The position numbers and the translations under genes are program-made. 64,000 nucleotides of DNA from Heterotrichella gracilis (taxonomy: Eukaryota > Sar > Xanthophyceae > Tribonematales > Xanthonemataceae): the NCBI GenBank assembly GCA_032358255.1, contig JAULBX010000002.1:682001-746000 (forward strand), written 5' to 3'. The notes beneath the pieces were generated by a model. The model ran no database searches. It had not been told where the DNA came from and was given only the letters and a program-made list of their open reading frames with translations. Every line of letters starts with the position of its first letter. The stretch's first letter is position 1. Shown piece by piece: positions 17,401 through 25,110 of this stretch.

Positions 17401-18200
17401 TGATAGGTTATAAACAAAAGCAGGAAACCTAAACCGATCCATAATAAGCGGTTAAATAAAATGTAACTACTAAATGGTATAGATCGTACGTTGTTTTCAG
17501 CGGGCGTCCAGTATTCTGTAACAGATGCTAAAGCTTGTGCGCCAAATGGATCTAATAATGAAGCAACGGTTTTATTATCAATATCAGAAATTATACTTCT
17601 TGAAATTCCAGCAATAACAATAAACACAAGGCTACCAACATAACCACTTGTCATATTGCGTGTAAAAGTTACCAGACTAAAAAATAAACAGCCAATAAAA
17701 AAAGTATTAGGCAATAAAAAATAAATAAACGGCTGAAAAAAATTCATGAATTTAAATTCGCCGAGTTGCCCATTATCATTACTCGCTAAGAGATAAGCGA
17801 TTAGTAGCCCGAAAATAATTCCTGTTAAAACAAAAATCGTTAATAAAAAAGAAGCGCTGAACCTGCCAAATAGATAACTGAATTTGGTAATAGGTTTTGT
17901 GAAGTAAAAAGAAAAACAATTGTATTGAAAGTCTTTTTGCACACAACCCGCCATTAAAGCCACACAAATTAAAAGCGTAATTAAGCCAAATAAATAATCG
18001 CTATTAAAGCTGGTTAAAACACCGGCAATGGTTGTGGCAGAATTGATATAAGAGTTTGTGTCGGCGTTTACACCACTAAACATGCCTGATATAGCTGCGC
18101 CCAGCAAAAATGCAAGAGCAAGAAAGACCACAAAATAAATATAAACGCCCGGCCTTTTTAGCCATTGCTTTAATTCGTAAACAAAAATTTCTTTGAACAT
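14499..18200 (-). CDS. ABC-2 type permease fused to M1-family aminopeptidase
   Basis: 1233 residues. Residues 1 to about 600 are ABC-2 permease: two blocks of roughly six membrane helices separated by a cytosolic loop (about 265-310). A predicted coiled region with many Lys/Glu (about 615-645) leads to an extracytoplasmic part. The C-terminal half (about 650-1190) is an M1 (gluzincin) peptidase with zinc motif HEVAHQWWAH near residue 953 and the third ligand Glu in TMSETMSQYSALM about 20 residues on. The permease part pairs with the ATPase gene just upstream (6-base gap). This fusion is known in Bacteroidota; its transported substrate is not, and coupling of peptide cleavage with import or export is an inference. 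Confidence 0.92.
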   Translation of the reverse strand: MFKEIFVYELKQWLKRPGVYIYFVVFLALAFLLGAAISGMFSGVNADTNSYINSATTIAGVLTSFNSDYLFGLITLLICVALMAGCVQKDFQYNCFSFYFTKPITKFSYLFGRFSASFLLTIFVLTGIIFGLLIAYLLASNDNGQLGEFKFMNFFQPFIYFLLPNTFFIGCLFFSLVTFTRNMTSGYVGSLVFIVIAGISRSIISDIDNKTVASLLDPFGAQALASVTEYWTPAENNVRSIPFSSYILFNRLLWIGLGFLLLFITYHRFSFNQFLNPVSFFKRKTKETKSQPSKAIQSIGHLPKVTQRFDRNLVIEQLLFLTKFEFLKIAKSVFFIIILGISVLLVVVISQFSGLIYGTETYPVTYMQIELASGTFSFFQMIMIIFYSGILIWREKDAKIDELIGSTPVKSSTLFISKFFSLLFVSLVINLVCVFTCICLQSLNGYTKFELGLYLTDVVLLRVFGISLLVALGLSLQVFFKNRYIAFFVMAFIVLGLPLILRALDYDNDLYRFNIAGNTMKYSDMNGHGNTLPNFFVMKAYWIGLMLVISTFAISIYQRGKEQTFSTRWKQALKSFKLSYKLTIVFGLLCFFGFGSIIYYNTRVLNKYKSEKEKEKQQADFEIAYKKYEKELQPRVVESNVNVDIFPDELGTKIKGFYYLKNKHNKALSKIFINFNSEITIKEFKFNVANKKFVDDKANGFYGYELNTPLPAGDSVKFDFDVEYFPKNFIMQTDEEMVVKNGSFFNIRILPTIGYDPSSELSENSTRKKYKLSAKPRMASITDTAAYANTYITHDADWIRFQCVVSTKEGQTAIAPGYLLKDWTENGRHYFQYKMDSPILNFYSFLSATYEIKKDKWIDPLNKTNTVNIEIYYTKGHEYNIERMIKGIKKSLDYYTKNFSPYQHKQVRILEFPRYQTFAQSFPNTIPFSEGIGFIAKVDEADPNKVDYPFYVTAHEVAHQWWAHQVIGAEVQGCTVMSETMSQYSALMVMEKEYGQASMSKFLRYEMNTYLKGRSSEGKKEVPLLLCENQQYIHYRKGSVIMYALKDYLGEDTLNAALKRYIKKVAFQEAPYTTSYEFYDFIKQATPDSLKETVKDMFERIVVYDNAIKSWSFKKTSDGKFKITAKISCIKTQSDSLGKAKEVVPNNWFDIAVFAKGKTNAKQLGDVVYIKKHKINKTEQDIEFIVDKEPFMVGIDPYNKIIDKETVNNIKDVNGKDSGTAGDPMSGVVVKSE

Positions 18201-18206
18201 ATTAAA

Positions 18207-19076
18207 TTATTTTGTTTTTATATATGAGAAATAAACATCTTCTAAGTCGCCCTCAATAGCCGTGAATTTTGGGTCAGGCAACGAATCACTCATTACGTGT
18301 ACCACAATTTTTCCTTCAGCCACACGCGTGGATATCACATTATATTTGTCGCGATATTCGGCGATCTCTTCTTTATTGATTATTACTTTATATACTTTGC
18401 CTTTTAACAGATCTAAGGCTTCAGTAGTTTTTCCTTTAAACATTACCTGGCCAAGATTCATTACTGCCATATTGTTGCAGAGGTTGCTTACGTCTTCAAC
18501 AATGTGCGTAGATAGAATTACAATGATGTTCTCACCTACTTCGCTTAATAAATTGTGAAAACGATTCCGTTCCTGTGGATCTAAACCTGCAGTTGGCTCA
18601 TCAACAATAACCACTTTTGGATTGCCCAATAAAGCTTGTGCAATTCCAAAACGCTGGCGCATTCCACCGCTGTAATCACCAATATATCTATTGCGCACTT
18701 CGTATAAATTTGTTTGGTGTAACAACGCATCACACACTTCTTTTCTTTCTGCTTTATTTGAGATGCCTTTTAAAATAGCAAAATGATGCAGCATATCATC
18801 TGCGCTTACTTTTGGATAGAAGCCAAAATCCTGAGGCAGGTAGCCAAGCACTTTACGCATTTCCTCTTTGTTATTTATAACATCCAGCTCATCTAAAAAA
18901 ATAGTGCCTTCGCTGGGTTCCTGCAAGGTAGAAATGGTGCGCATTAAACTTGATTTTCCGGCACCATTTGGTCCCAATAAACCAAACATACCGTTCGATA
19001 TTTCTAAATTTACATTTGATAAAGCGCGTAATCCTCCCGGATAAACTTTACTGAGGTTTGTTATTTTTAATTCCAT
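18207..19076 (-). CDS. ABC transporter ATP-binding protein (partner of the permease/M1 fusion)
   Basis: 289 residues. Walker A GPNGAGKSS (35-43), Q-loop in GYLPQDFGFYP, signature YSGGMRQR (near 139), Walker B and D-loop VVIVDEPTAGLDP (about 157-169), H-loop STHIVED (about 190). A C-terminal ~70-residue domain of the type found in drug/Na+ export ATPases follows. It ends 6 bases before the permease/peptidase gene, so the pair forms one transporter, probably (ATPase)2(permease)2 at the inner membrane. The substrate cannot be read from sequence. Confidence 0.95.
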   Translation of the reverse strand: MELKITNLSKVYPGGLRALSNVNLEISNGMFGLLGPNGAGKSSLMRTISTLQEPSEGTIFLDELDVINNKEEMRKVLGYLPQDFGFYPKVSADDMLHHFAILKGISNKAERKEVCDALLHQTNLYEVRNRYIGDYSGGMRQRFGIAQALLGNPKVVIVDEPTAGLDPQERNRFHNLLSEVGENIIVILSTHIVEDVSNLCNNMAVMNLGQVMFKGKTTEALDLLKGKVYKVIINKEEIAEYRDKYNVISTRVAEGKIVVHVMSDSLPDPKFTAIEGDLEDVYFSYIKTK

Positions 19077-19181
19077 AATTGTATTAAAGATATAGTTAAA
19101 GACGTTATAGGTAAACTAAAAGTTACAGAACGTAAAAATACTTACATGAGCAGCAAAAAAACAGGATGGGAATACAAAAAC

Positions 19182-19814
19182 TTATTTTGCCGGTTTAAAA
19201 TCGGTTACGTTCAATTGCTTATCGCAGATAAAAAATTCGTCTTGTATTGCGTTGGAAGCAACAATAACCGTGCGGTTTTGAGAGTGCTCTTTTATAAGGG
19301 CTTTATACCATTCAATAGCTTTAGCATCAAGATTTGAAACAGGTTCATCTAACAACAACAAAGGCGTATCGCATAAAATAGCAACGCCCAATTTTAAACG
19401 TTGTTTCATACCACTACTGAATTGTTTTATTAATTTATTTCTGGCCTTGGTAAGATCTAATAATTCTATGATCTGCTCTGTAGAAAGGTCTTTTACAAAA
19501 GGTTTAAAGATCTTTGTGTGATCTATCATTTCAGTCAACGTAAATTCTTCAACTAAATGAATGTACGGAGAAGCGAAAGAAATGTAATTTTTTATTTTAT
19601 CTATTGGAATGATCTTGTCGTTATTTTTATAAATAACCTCACCTTCATTTTCGGTAATAAAACCGCTAATTACTTGAAGTAAGGTTGATTTACCTGATCC
19701 ATTCCCTCCTAAAATAACTACTTTATCACCAGCGTTAATTGTATAAGTAAGATCTTTAAAGATCCATTCTTTATTAAATTTTTTACTGAGGTGGTTGAGT
19801 TGAATGGATAGCAT
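19182..19814 (-). CDS. ABC transporter ATP-binding protein, CcmA-like size
   Basis: 210 residues, a minimal ATPase. Walker A GGNGSGKST (36-44), signature FSSGMKQR, Walker B LLLLDEPVSNLD, and SNAIQDE in place of the usual H-loop His (ASNAIQDEF), so the switch histidine seems to be replaced. It follows lpxA with a 3-base gap and no permease gene adjoins it. The small size recalls CcmA/heme-exporter ATPases and other solitary ATPases of Bacteroidota. Its presence in an lpx cluster hints at a role in envelope lipid traffic, but this is position only. Confidence 0.85.
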   Translation of the reverse strand: MLSIQLNHLSKKFNKEWIFKDLTYTINAGDKVVILGGNGSGKSTLLQVISGFITENEGEVIYKNNDKIIPIDKIKNYISFASPYIHLVEEFTLTEMIDHTKIFKPFVKDLSTEQIIELLDLTKARNKLIKQFSSGMKQRLKLGVAILCDTPLLLLDEPVSNLDAKAIEWYKALIKEHSQNRTVIVASNAIQDEFFICDKQLNVTDFKPAK

Positions 19815-19817
19815 ATT

Positions 19818-20591
19818 TTAAATTCCTTTAACGATGCCATCCTTTTGATTACGGATAAAATCTACAATTTGTTTTCGCACTGCTGTATCTGGCATTTCGT
19901 TCTCAACAATCTCTAGAGCGTTGGTAACGTTGTGCCCGCGTACAAAAATAATACGGTAAATATCTTCTATTTGTTTAATAAGTTCTTTATCAAATCCTCT
20001 GCGTGCTAAACCAATTGTGTTTACACCAATAAATTGTAATGGCTCGCGTGCAACTCTGCAATATGGTGGAACAGATTTTCTAACCAACGACGCGCCTGCG
20101 ATAAATGAATGCGCGCCAATATTTACAAATTGTTGTGCTGCAACAACACCTTCAATGATCACAAAATCTTCTACCGTAATATGTCCGGCTAAACTACCAT
20201 TGTTGGCAATAATAACATTGTTACCAATAGCGCAATCGTGTCCCAAATGTGTGTAACACATGATCAAACAATTGTCGCCTACCTTTGTGGTCATGCGATC
20301 TGCCGTGCCTTTGTGAATAGTTGCAAATTCCCTTATGGTTGTATTTTTTCCAATAACGGTATTTGACTTTTCTCCTTTGTATTTCAGATCCTGGTTAACA
20401 ATGCCAATTACGGCTCCCGGAAAAATTTTGCAACCACTGCCAATGATTGTATCAGGATAAATTAAAGCGTTTGGATGAATATAACAATCGTCACCAATTT
20501 CAACATCTTCGTAAACAGTAGCAAAAGCTTCGATGGTTACGTTTTTGCCTATTTTAGCCTTAGGACTTACGTTTGCAAGAGGTGAGATCAT
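19818..20591 (-). CDS. lpxA: Acyl-ACP--UDP-N-acetylglucosamine O-acyltransferase
   Basis: First step of lipid A synthesis (cytoplasm): moves a 3-hydroxyacyl chain from ACP to UDP-GlcNAc. 257 residues. Left-handed beta-helix hexapeptide repeats cover the first ~190 residues (ISPLANVSPKAKIG, EIGDDCYIHP, GNNVIIANNG), and the catalytic His is His118 in THLGHDC. The helical C-terminal domain follows PYCRVAREPLQFIGVN. It lies 3 bases after lpxC-fabZ, the usual Bacteroidota order, so the three activities are co-expressed. Assignment is secure. Confidence 0.97.
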   Translation of the reverse strand: MISPLANVSPKAKIGKNVTIEAFATVYEDVEIGDDCYIHPNALIYPDTIIGSGCKIFPGAVIGIVNQDLKYKGEKSNTVIGKNTTIREFATIHKGTADRMTTKVGDNCLIMCYTHLGHDCAIGNNVIIANNGSLAGHITVEDFVIIEGVVAAQQFVNIGAHSFIAGASLVRKSVPPYCRVAREPLQFIGVNTIGLARRGFDKELIKQIEDIYRIIFVRGHNVTNALEIVENEMPDTAVRKQIVDFIRNQKDGIVKGI

Positions 20592-20594
20592 AAA

Positions 20595-22025
20595 TTAAGT
20601 AAGTTGCGGTTCAGGGGTTTTAGATTCTATATTTTTTACTTTTACTATTTGTGCCATCATTTCGGCTTCCATTACAGGTTTGTTATTTACATAAGCAACG
20701 CCGCGCATGTGGCAAATACCTCTGCGAATTGGTGTTACAAGATTTAAACTGAAAACTACAGTATCACCCGGAATAACCATCTTCTTAAATTTAACACCGT
20801 CTATTTTCATGAAATAGGTTAAATAATTTTCAGGATCAGGCACCGTTTTTAAAACCAACACGCCACCACATTGAGCCATTGCTTCTATAAGCATAACACC
20901 GGGCATTACAGGATTATCTGGAAAGTGACCTTTAAAAAATTCTTCATTTAACGTAACATTTTTTACACCTATAACGTGGCTTTCAGACATCTCCATTATT
21001 TTGTCTACCAGCAACATGGGTTGACGGTGAGGCAATAATTTCATGATGTCCATGATATTCATAACCGGTGCGGCATTCAGATCAATTTTCGGATAATCTT
21101 TTTCCTGTTTTTGTTTTTTAGCAAGCGCTTTTAATTTTTTTGCAAAATCAACATTTCCGGCATGGCCGGGACGTGCTGCTAAAACGTGGATCTTCATTGG
21201 TTTTCCAACCAAAGCAAGGTCGCCAACAATATCCAGTAATTTATGACGCGCAGGCTCATTATAAAAATGCAATTTGGTATTATTTAAAACGCCGCGGCCT
21301 TTAACTTCTACATTAGGTTTATTAAATACTTTACGTAAATGATCTAATTTTTCTTCGGGCAATTCGCTATCCACTAAAACAATGGCATTATCAAGATCGC
21401 CACCTTTAATTAAGTTGTGTGCCAATAACGCTTCTAATTCACGTAAAAAAACAAACGTTCTGCAAGGGGCAATTTGCGATTTAAATTCACGCAGGTTATA
21501 CATTGATGCATGTTGCGTTCCTAATACTTCGCTACCATAATCGACCATCACCGTAACACGAAATTCATCCTGTGGCACAGCTAACATCTCAACTTTTTTA
21601 ACGGAGTCTTCAAAAGTCAAATTCTCGGTTAATTCAAAATACTCTCGGTCTGCATCTTGTTCAACTATTCCAGCCTTTTCTAAAAGTTCGATAAATTTCA
21701 AAGAACTTCCATCCATAATAGGCATTTCGGGGCCAGTAACCTGTATCAAACAATTATCAATAGCTAAACCCATTAAAGCGGCTAACACATGCTCGGTAGT
21801 ATGCACTTTTGCGCCGTTCTTTTCTAATGTTGTACCTCTTGACGTATCAACAGCAAGATCAGCATCTGCTTCAATAATTGGCGCACCATCAAGATCGGTA
21901 CGTTGAAATTTGTACCAGTGATTTACCGGTGCAGGATTAAAAGTTATTGAAACAGGCGCTCCTGTATGCAAACCTACGCCCGATATAGAAACAGGCCCTT
22001 TTATGGTTCTTTGTTTATCGCTCAT
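20595..22025 (-). CDS. lpxC-fabZ: LpxC-FabZ bifunctional deacetylase / 3-hydroxyacyl-ACP dehydratase
   Basis: 476 residues: LpxC (1 to about 300), a Lys-rich linker (about 300-318) and FabZ (about 320-465). LpxC removes the acetyl group from UDP-3-O-acyl-GlcNAc. Its zinc ligands are His79 (TTEHVLAAL), His261 and Asp265 (HKLLDIVGD), with Glu78 as base and His288 (RPGHAGN). FabZ dehydrates 3-hydroxyacyl-ACP; its catalytic His367 and Glu381 are in GHFPDNPVMPGVMLIEAMAQ. The fusion couples lipid A and fatty-acid synthesis and is standard in Bacteroidota. First gene of the lpxC/fabZ-lpxA-ABC ATPase run. Confidence 0.97.
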   Translation of the reverse strand: MSDKQRTIKGPVSISGVGLHTGAPVSITFNPAPVNHWYKFQRTDLDGAPIIEADADLAVDTSRGTTLEKNGAKVHTTEHVLAALMGLAIDNCLIQVTGPEMPIMDGSSLKFIELLEKAGIVEQDADREYFELTENLTFEDSVKKVEMLAVPQDEFRVTVMVDYGSEVLGTQHASMYNLREFKSQIAPCRTFVFLRELEALLAHNLIKGGDLDNAIVLVDSELPEEKLDHLRKVFNKPNVEVKGRGVLNNTKLHFYNEPARHKLLDIVGDLALVGKPMKIHVLAARPGHAGNVDFAKKLKALAKKQKQEKDYPKIDLNAAPVMNIMDIMKLLPHRQPMLLVDKIMEMSESHVIGVKNVTLNEEFFKGHFPDNPVMPGVMLIEAMAQCGGVLVLKTVPDPENYLTYFMKIDGVKFKKMVIPGDTVVFSLNLVTPIRRGICHMRGVAYVNNKPVMEAEMMAQIVKVKNIESKTPEPQLT

Positions 22026-22076
22026 GAGTATAGAAAAATCGTGTTTTGTAAATGTAGCTAAATTTACGAAAATATA

Positions 22077-22973
22077 CTAGAACTGTAAATAGGGCAATAG
22101 TTTGTTATAAACAGCGTTATCGTTGATAATATCCTTTAAATTGGTGGAGGTAATAACGGTCTTTTTACGCCATTCGAACAAGGCTTTAGTTAATTCGTAG
22201 CTTAGGTACGGATGTTTATTAATGACCTTAAAATCATCTTTATTCAGGTCAAGTTTTTTAACAGAATTTGCATCTACACTCACAAAAGGTTTTACTTTTT
22301 CGTAAAGCTCTTCGGTAAATCCATAAACTTCTTTTAACTGTTCGATAGATGCATACCCGCCTAAAATACTCCTGTATTTTAAAATACGTTTAGCAAATGA
22401 TGGGCCTACTCCGTTCAGTTCAATTAAAGCAAGACTATCGGCAGAATTTAATTCAACCTTTGCTTTTGTTTGACTTTTTATCGGCGTTGAAACAACATTT
22501 TTATTCTCTGAATTTTTTTGTACAGCCTCAATTTTATTCTCAATTAAAATATAAGGTTCTAGCTGCTCGTAAAAATTATCGGAGATGCCATACACTTTTT
22601 GAACGTCCTTTTTTTGTTTAAACACAAAACCTTTATCTCTGAACTTTAAAAATGTTTTAGCAGTCTTTTCTTTAAATCCTAATTGCAACAATTGATCAAA
22701 GGAAACTGTATTTGGATCGAACGCAAATAAGCTTACTGCACTTTTATTTTCAGAAAAACCAGTTGAGAAATTTTTATTTGAACTTTCGTAGGAACTATCG
22801 AGTCTTCTCTCGATCAATGGAAGGTTCTGAATTGTGATATTACCGGGAATTATAAAGTAAGGGTAAATAATGCGCACTAAAAATAAAGTAAAACTAATTA
22901 GCGCGAGTACTAATAAACCATTTCGCTGTTGTTTATTAAATCCAAAGTAATTATTCAGAAAGCTGCTCGCCAT
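22077..22973 (-). CDS. Helix-hairpin-helix (ComEA-like) membrane-anchored protein
   Basis: 298 residues from the ATG at 22973 (MASSFLNNYFGF). A longer reading begins at 23012, but the shorter start gives a cleaner N-terminus, overlapping the permease stop by 23 bases. One membrane helix (about residues 20-38) is followed by three HhH modules: LLQLGFKEKTAKTFLKFRDK, then ELNSADSLALIELNGVGPSF (about 175-195; the classic ComEA-type GVGPSFAKRIL), and a degenerate third near the end (DDFKVINKHPYLSYELTKAL). ComEA-type proteins bind DNA in the periplasm during uptake. Here a DNA role is inferred from the fold only. Confidence 0.83.
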   Translation of the reverse strand: MASSFLNNYFGFNKQQRNGLLVLALISFTLFLVRIIYPYFIIPGNITIQNLPLIERRLDSSYESSNKNFSTGFSENKSAVSLFAFDPNTVSFDQLLQLGFKEKTAKTFLKFRDKGFVFKQKKDVQKVYGISDNFYEQLEPYILIENKIEAVQKNSENKNVVSTPIKSQTKAKVELNSADSLALIELNGVGPSFAKRILKYRSILGGYASIEQLKEVYGFTEELYEKVKPFVSVDANSVKKLDLNKDDFKVINKHPYLSYELTKALFEWRKKTVITSTNLKDIINDNAVYNKLLPYLQF

Positions 22974-24396
22974 TTTTATGCATCTTAAAAATATAAAAAA
23001 TTGGAATACCAAGGAACATAATTAAAACACCCAAACCCGTATTAAGGGTTTTAAATATTAAGAGATCAATACAAATAGCAGAAGCCAATAAAATATACAA
23101 TGCCGGAAGCACAGGATAACCAAGCGCTTTATACGGACGAGGTGTATTAGGTTCTTTTTTTCGTAAATAAAATAAAGCTGAAATTGTCACGATATAAAAT
23201 ACCAGGGATGAGAACGTGCAATAATCTAACAGGGAACCGTAAGAACCACTTAAACATAGAACAGATGCCCAAACAGCCTGAAACCATAAGGCTTTTGAAG
23301 GTACGTGATTTTTATTGATGTATGCTGCCGATTTAAAAAACAAACCTTCTTTTGCCATTGATTGAAATAAACGCGAACCGGATAATATTAAACCATTATT
23401 ACAACCAAAAGTTGAAATGATAATTAATAAAGCCATAATGTAAGCAGATATGTCTCCAAAAACAGCGAACATAGCTGCAGTCCCCACCCTATCATTTTGC
23501 GCGTATGCAATTCCTTTTTCAAAAACATTTGCCCCATCGGGCGAACCAAGAGCAGGAAGCAGCATAAAATAAGCCACGTTGGCTAAAATATATAATACGG
23601 TAACAATTAAAACGCCAATTAATAATCCTAATGGAATATTTTTTTGCGGTTCTTTTACTTCACCGGCAATAAAAGTTACGTTGTTCCAGGCATCACTGCT
23701 AAAAAGAGAACCTATAAGCGCAACACCAATAGCACTTAGCAATGTTACAACACTAATATCAGCGCTCGTCGACACATTAACCATGCCCGAACCTGAAAAC
23801 GGTAACTGCATATTATTGTGCCAATACCCGGCTTTGTATCCAACAAAAAAGCCTATGCCAATAAGTCCTAATAAAGCCAGTAATTTTGCGCTGGTAAAAA
23901 TTCGTTGAATGATCTTACCATTATTTATGCCAAGCGTATTTAAGTATGTAAGAAAAATAACTGAGCTTACTCCTAATAATTGTGTAGTTGAAATAGAGAA
24001 GTTTCCTATCTCCAATAACTTGTGCTGTTCATCAAAAAAAGGTATAAAAACGCCAACAAATCTTGCAAAGGCTACGGCAACCGCAGCAATCACGCCGGTT
24101 TGTATCACCGTAAAAACAGTCCAGCCATATACAAAAGCAGTTAATTTACCATAGGCGCGTTGAATATATATGAATTGGCCGCCTGCTTTTGGCATCATAC
24201 CCGCCAGCTCGCCGTAACTTAAGGCAGCAAATAATGTAATAACGCCACTAATGAGCCAGCACATTAATACCCAGAAAGGTGAGCCCAGAGTCCGCATCAT
24301 ATCTGCACTCACAATAAATATACCTGATCCGATCATGCTTCCCGAAACGATCATAATGGTATCAAATAGATTTAAACTTCTTTTTAATTCGCTCAT
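22951..24396 (-). CDS. APC-family amino acid permease
   Basis: 481 residues with about 12 membrane helices. The first helix has the APC substrate motif GSMIGSGIFIVSADM. Helix 6 region and the loops (SFGCNNGLILSGSRLFQSMA, KNHVPSKALWFQ) fit the LAT/YfnA-type amino-acid transporters. Predicted to import or exchange amino acids by proton or amino-acid coupling across the inner membrane; substrate not determinable. It overlaps the following HhH gene start. Confidence 0.92.
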   Translation of the reverse strand: MSELKRSLNLFDTIMIVSGSMIGSGIFIVSADMMRTLGSPFWVLMCWLISGVITLFAALSYGELAGMMPKAGGQFIYIQRAYGKLTAFVYGWTVFTVIQTGVIAAVAVAFARFVGVFIPFFDEQHKLLEIGNFSISTTQLLGVSSVIFLTYLNTLGINNGKIIQRIFTSAKLLALLGLIGIGFFVGYKAGYWHNNMQLPFSGSGMVNVSTSADISVVTLLSAIGVALIGSLFSSDAWNNVTFIAGEVKEPQKNIPLGLLIGVLIVTVLYILANVAYFMLLPALGSPDGANVFEKGIAYAQNDRVGTAAMFAVFGDISAYIMALLIIISTFGCNNGLILSGSRLFQSMAKEGLFFKSAAYINKNHVPSKALWFQAVWASVLCLSGSYGSLLDYCTFSSLVFYIVTISALFYLRKKEPNTPRPYKALGYPVLPALYILLASAICIDLLIFKTLNTGLGVLIMFLGIPIFYIFKMHKNGEQLSE

Positions 24397-24398
24397 AG

Positions 24399-24430
24399 TT
24401 GGTTTATGGATTTAAAGATACTTAAATTTG
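24399..24430 (+). promoter_or_regulatory. Bacteroidota-type promoter for 24463
   Basis: TTG (24399-24401), a 21-base spacer and TAAATTTG (24423-24430) match the TTG/TAnnTTTG consensus. The predicted start of transcription is about 25 bases before the ATG at 24463. Confidence 0.55.
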
Positions 24431-24462
24431 CAAATAACTAAGAAAAAGAAAGTTTTAAGGAA

Positions 24463-25011
24463 ATGAAAGTAATTGGCGACCGCATAAGTATTTTAAAAAA
24501 AGATAATTTATTAAGCATTGTAATTTTACCAACTACAGATAAAAAGAAATTAAATATAATGTTCTTGTGGTTATTTGCATATACAGTTTGTGGTATAATT
24601 GTCTTTATAAATTATTTTAGGATGTATGACGAGGAGACAAAATTGTTCATGATCATTTTCCTGGCATTTTGGGCTTATTTTGAATTTAAAGTTGCCCGCG
24701 CTTTTATCTGGAAAAAAAATGGAAAAGAAAAGTTCTGGATCCAGAATGGCATTATGCATTATCAGCGCGAATTAAATAAAAAAGGAAAGATCAAAGAATA
24801 TAATATTGAACTGGTTGACGATTTTAAGATCATTGATGTGAGTAACACCAGTTGGGCCGATAATATCAATCAAAGTTTTTGGATAAAAGGCGGCGAACGT
24901 TTGGAATTTATTTCGCAAGGCAAAGCCATTCGTTTTGGCATGCAAATAAGTGATGAAGAAGCGCGTACTGTTTTCAATGAAGTTGATAAATTTATTTTTG
25001 GGAAAAAATAA
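24463..25011 (+). CDS. Small membrane protein of unknown function
   Basis: 182 residues. Two membrane helices (about 33-51 and 60-77) follow a short cytosolic N-terminus; the remaining ~100 residues are soluble and beta-rich (FWIQNGIMHYQRE, SFWIKGGERLEFIS), resembling a PH-like or bPH2-type fold in layout. No recognised family motif. Divergent from the APC permease and followed after 99 bases by the phosphatase module, which has its own promoter. No function is proposed. Confidence 0.7.
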   Translation: MKVIGDRISILKKDNLLSIVILPTTDKKKLNIMFLWLFAYTVCGIIVFINYFRMYDEETKLFMIIFLAFWAYFEFKVARAFIWKKNGKEKFWIQNGIMHYQRELNKKGKIKEYNIELVDDFKIIDVSNTSWADNINQSFWIKGGERLEFISQGKAIRFGMQISDEEARTVFNEVDKFIFGKK

Positions 25012-25070
25012 GACTAATTACGCTTTCCCCTCAAATTCAAACGCATTTTTATTAGATTGTGTGTCGCAAA

Positions 25071-25101
25071 TTTACACAATTGCCAAAAAGGTATACCTTT
25101 G
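25071..25101 (+). promoter_or_regulatory. Promoter of the second SiaABC-like module
   Basis: TTT (25071-25073, close to the -33 TTG), a 20-base spacer and TACCTTTG (25094-25101), a full match to the -7 consensus. Transcription should begin near 25107, just before ATG 25111. This argues against the in-frame TTG at 25057 as start. Confidence 0.6.
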
Positions 25102-25110
25102 TTAAATATT

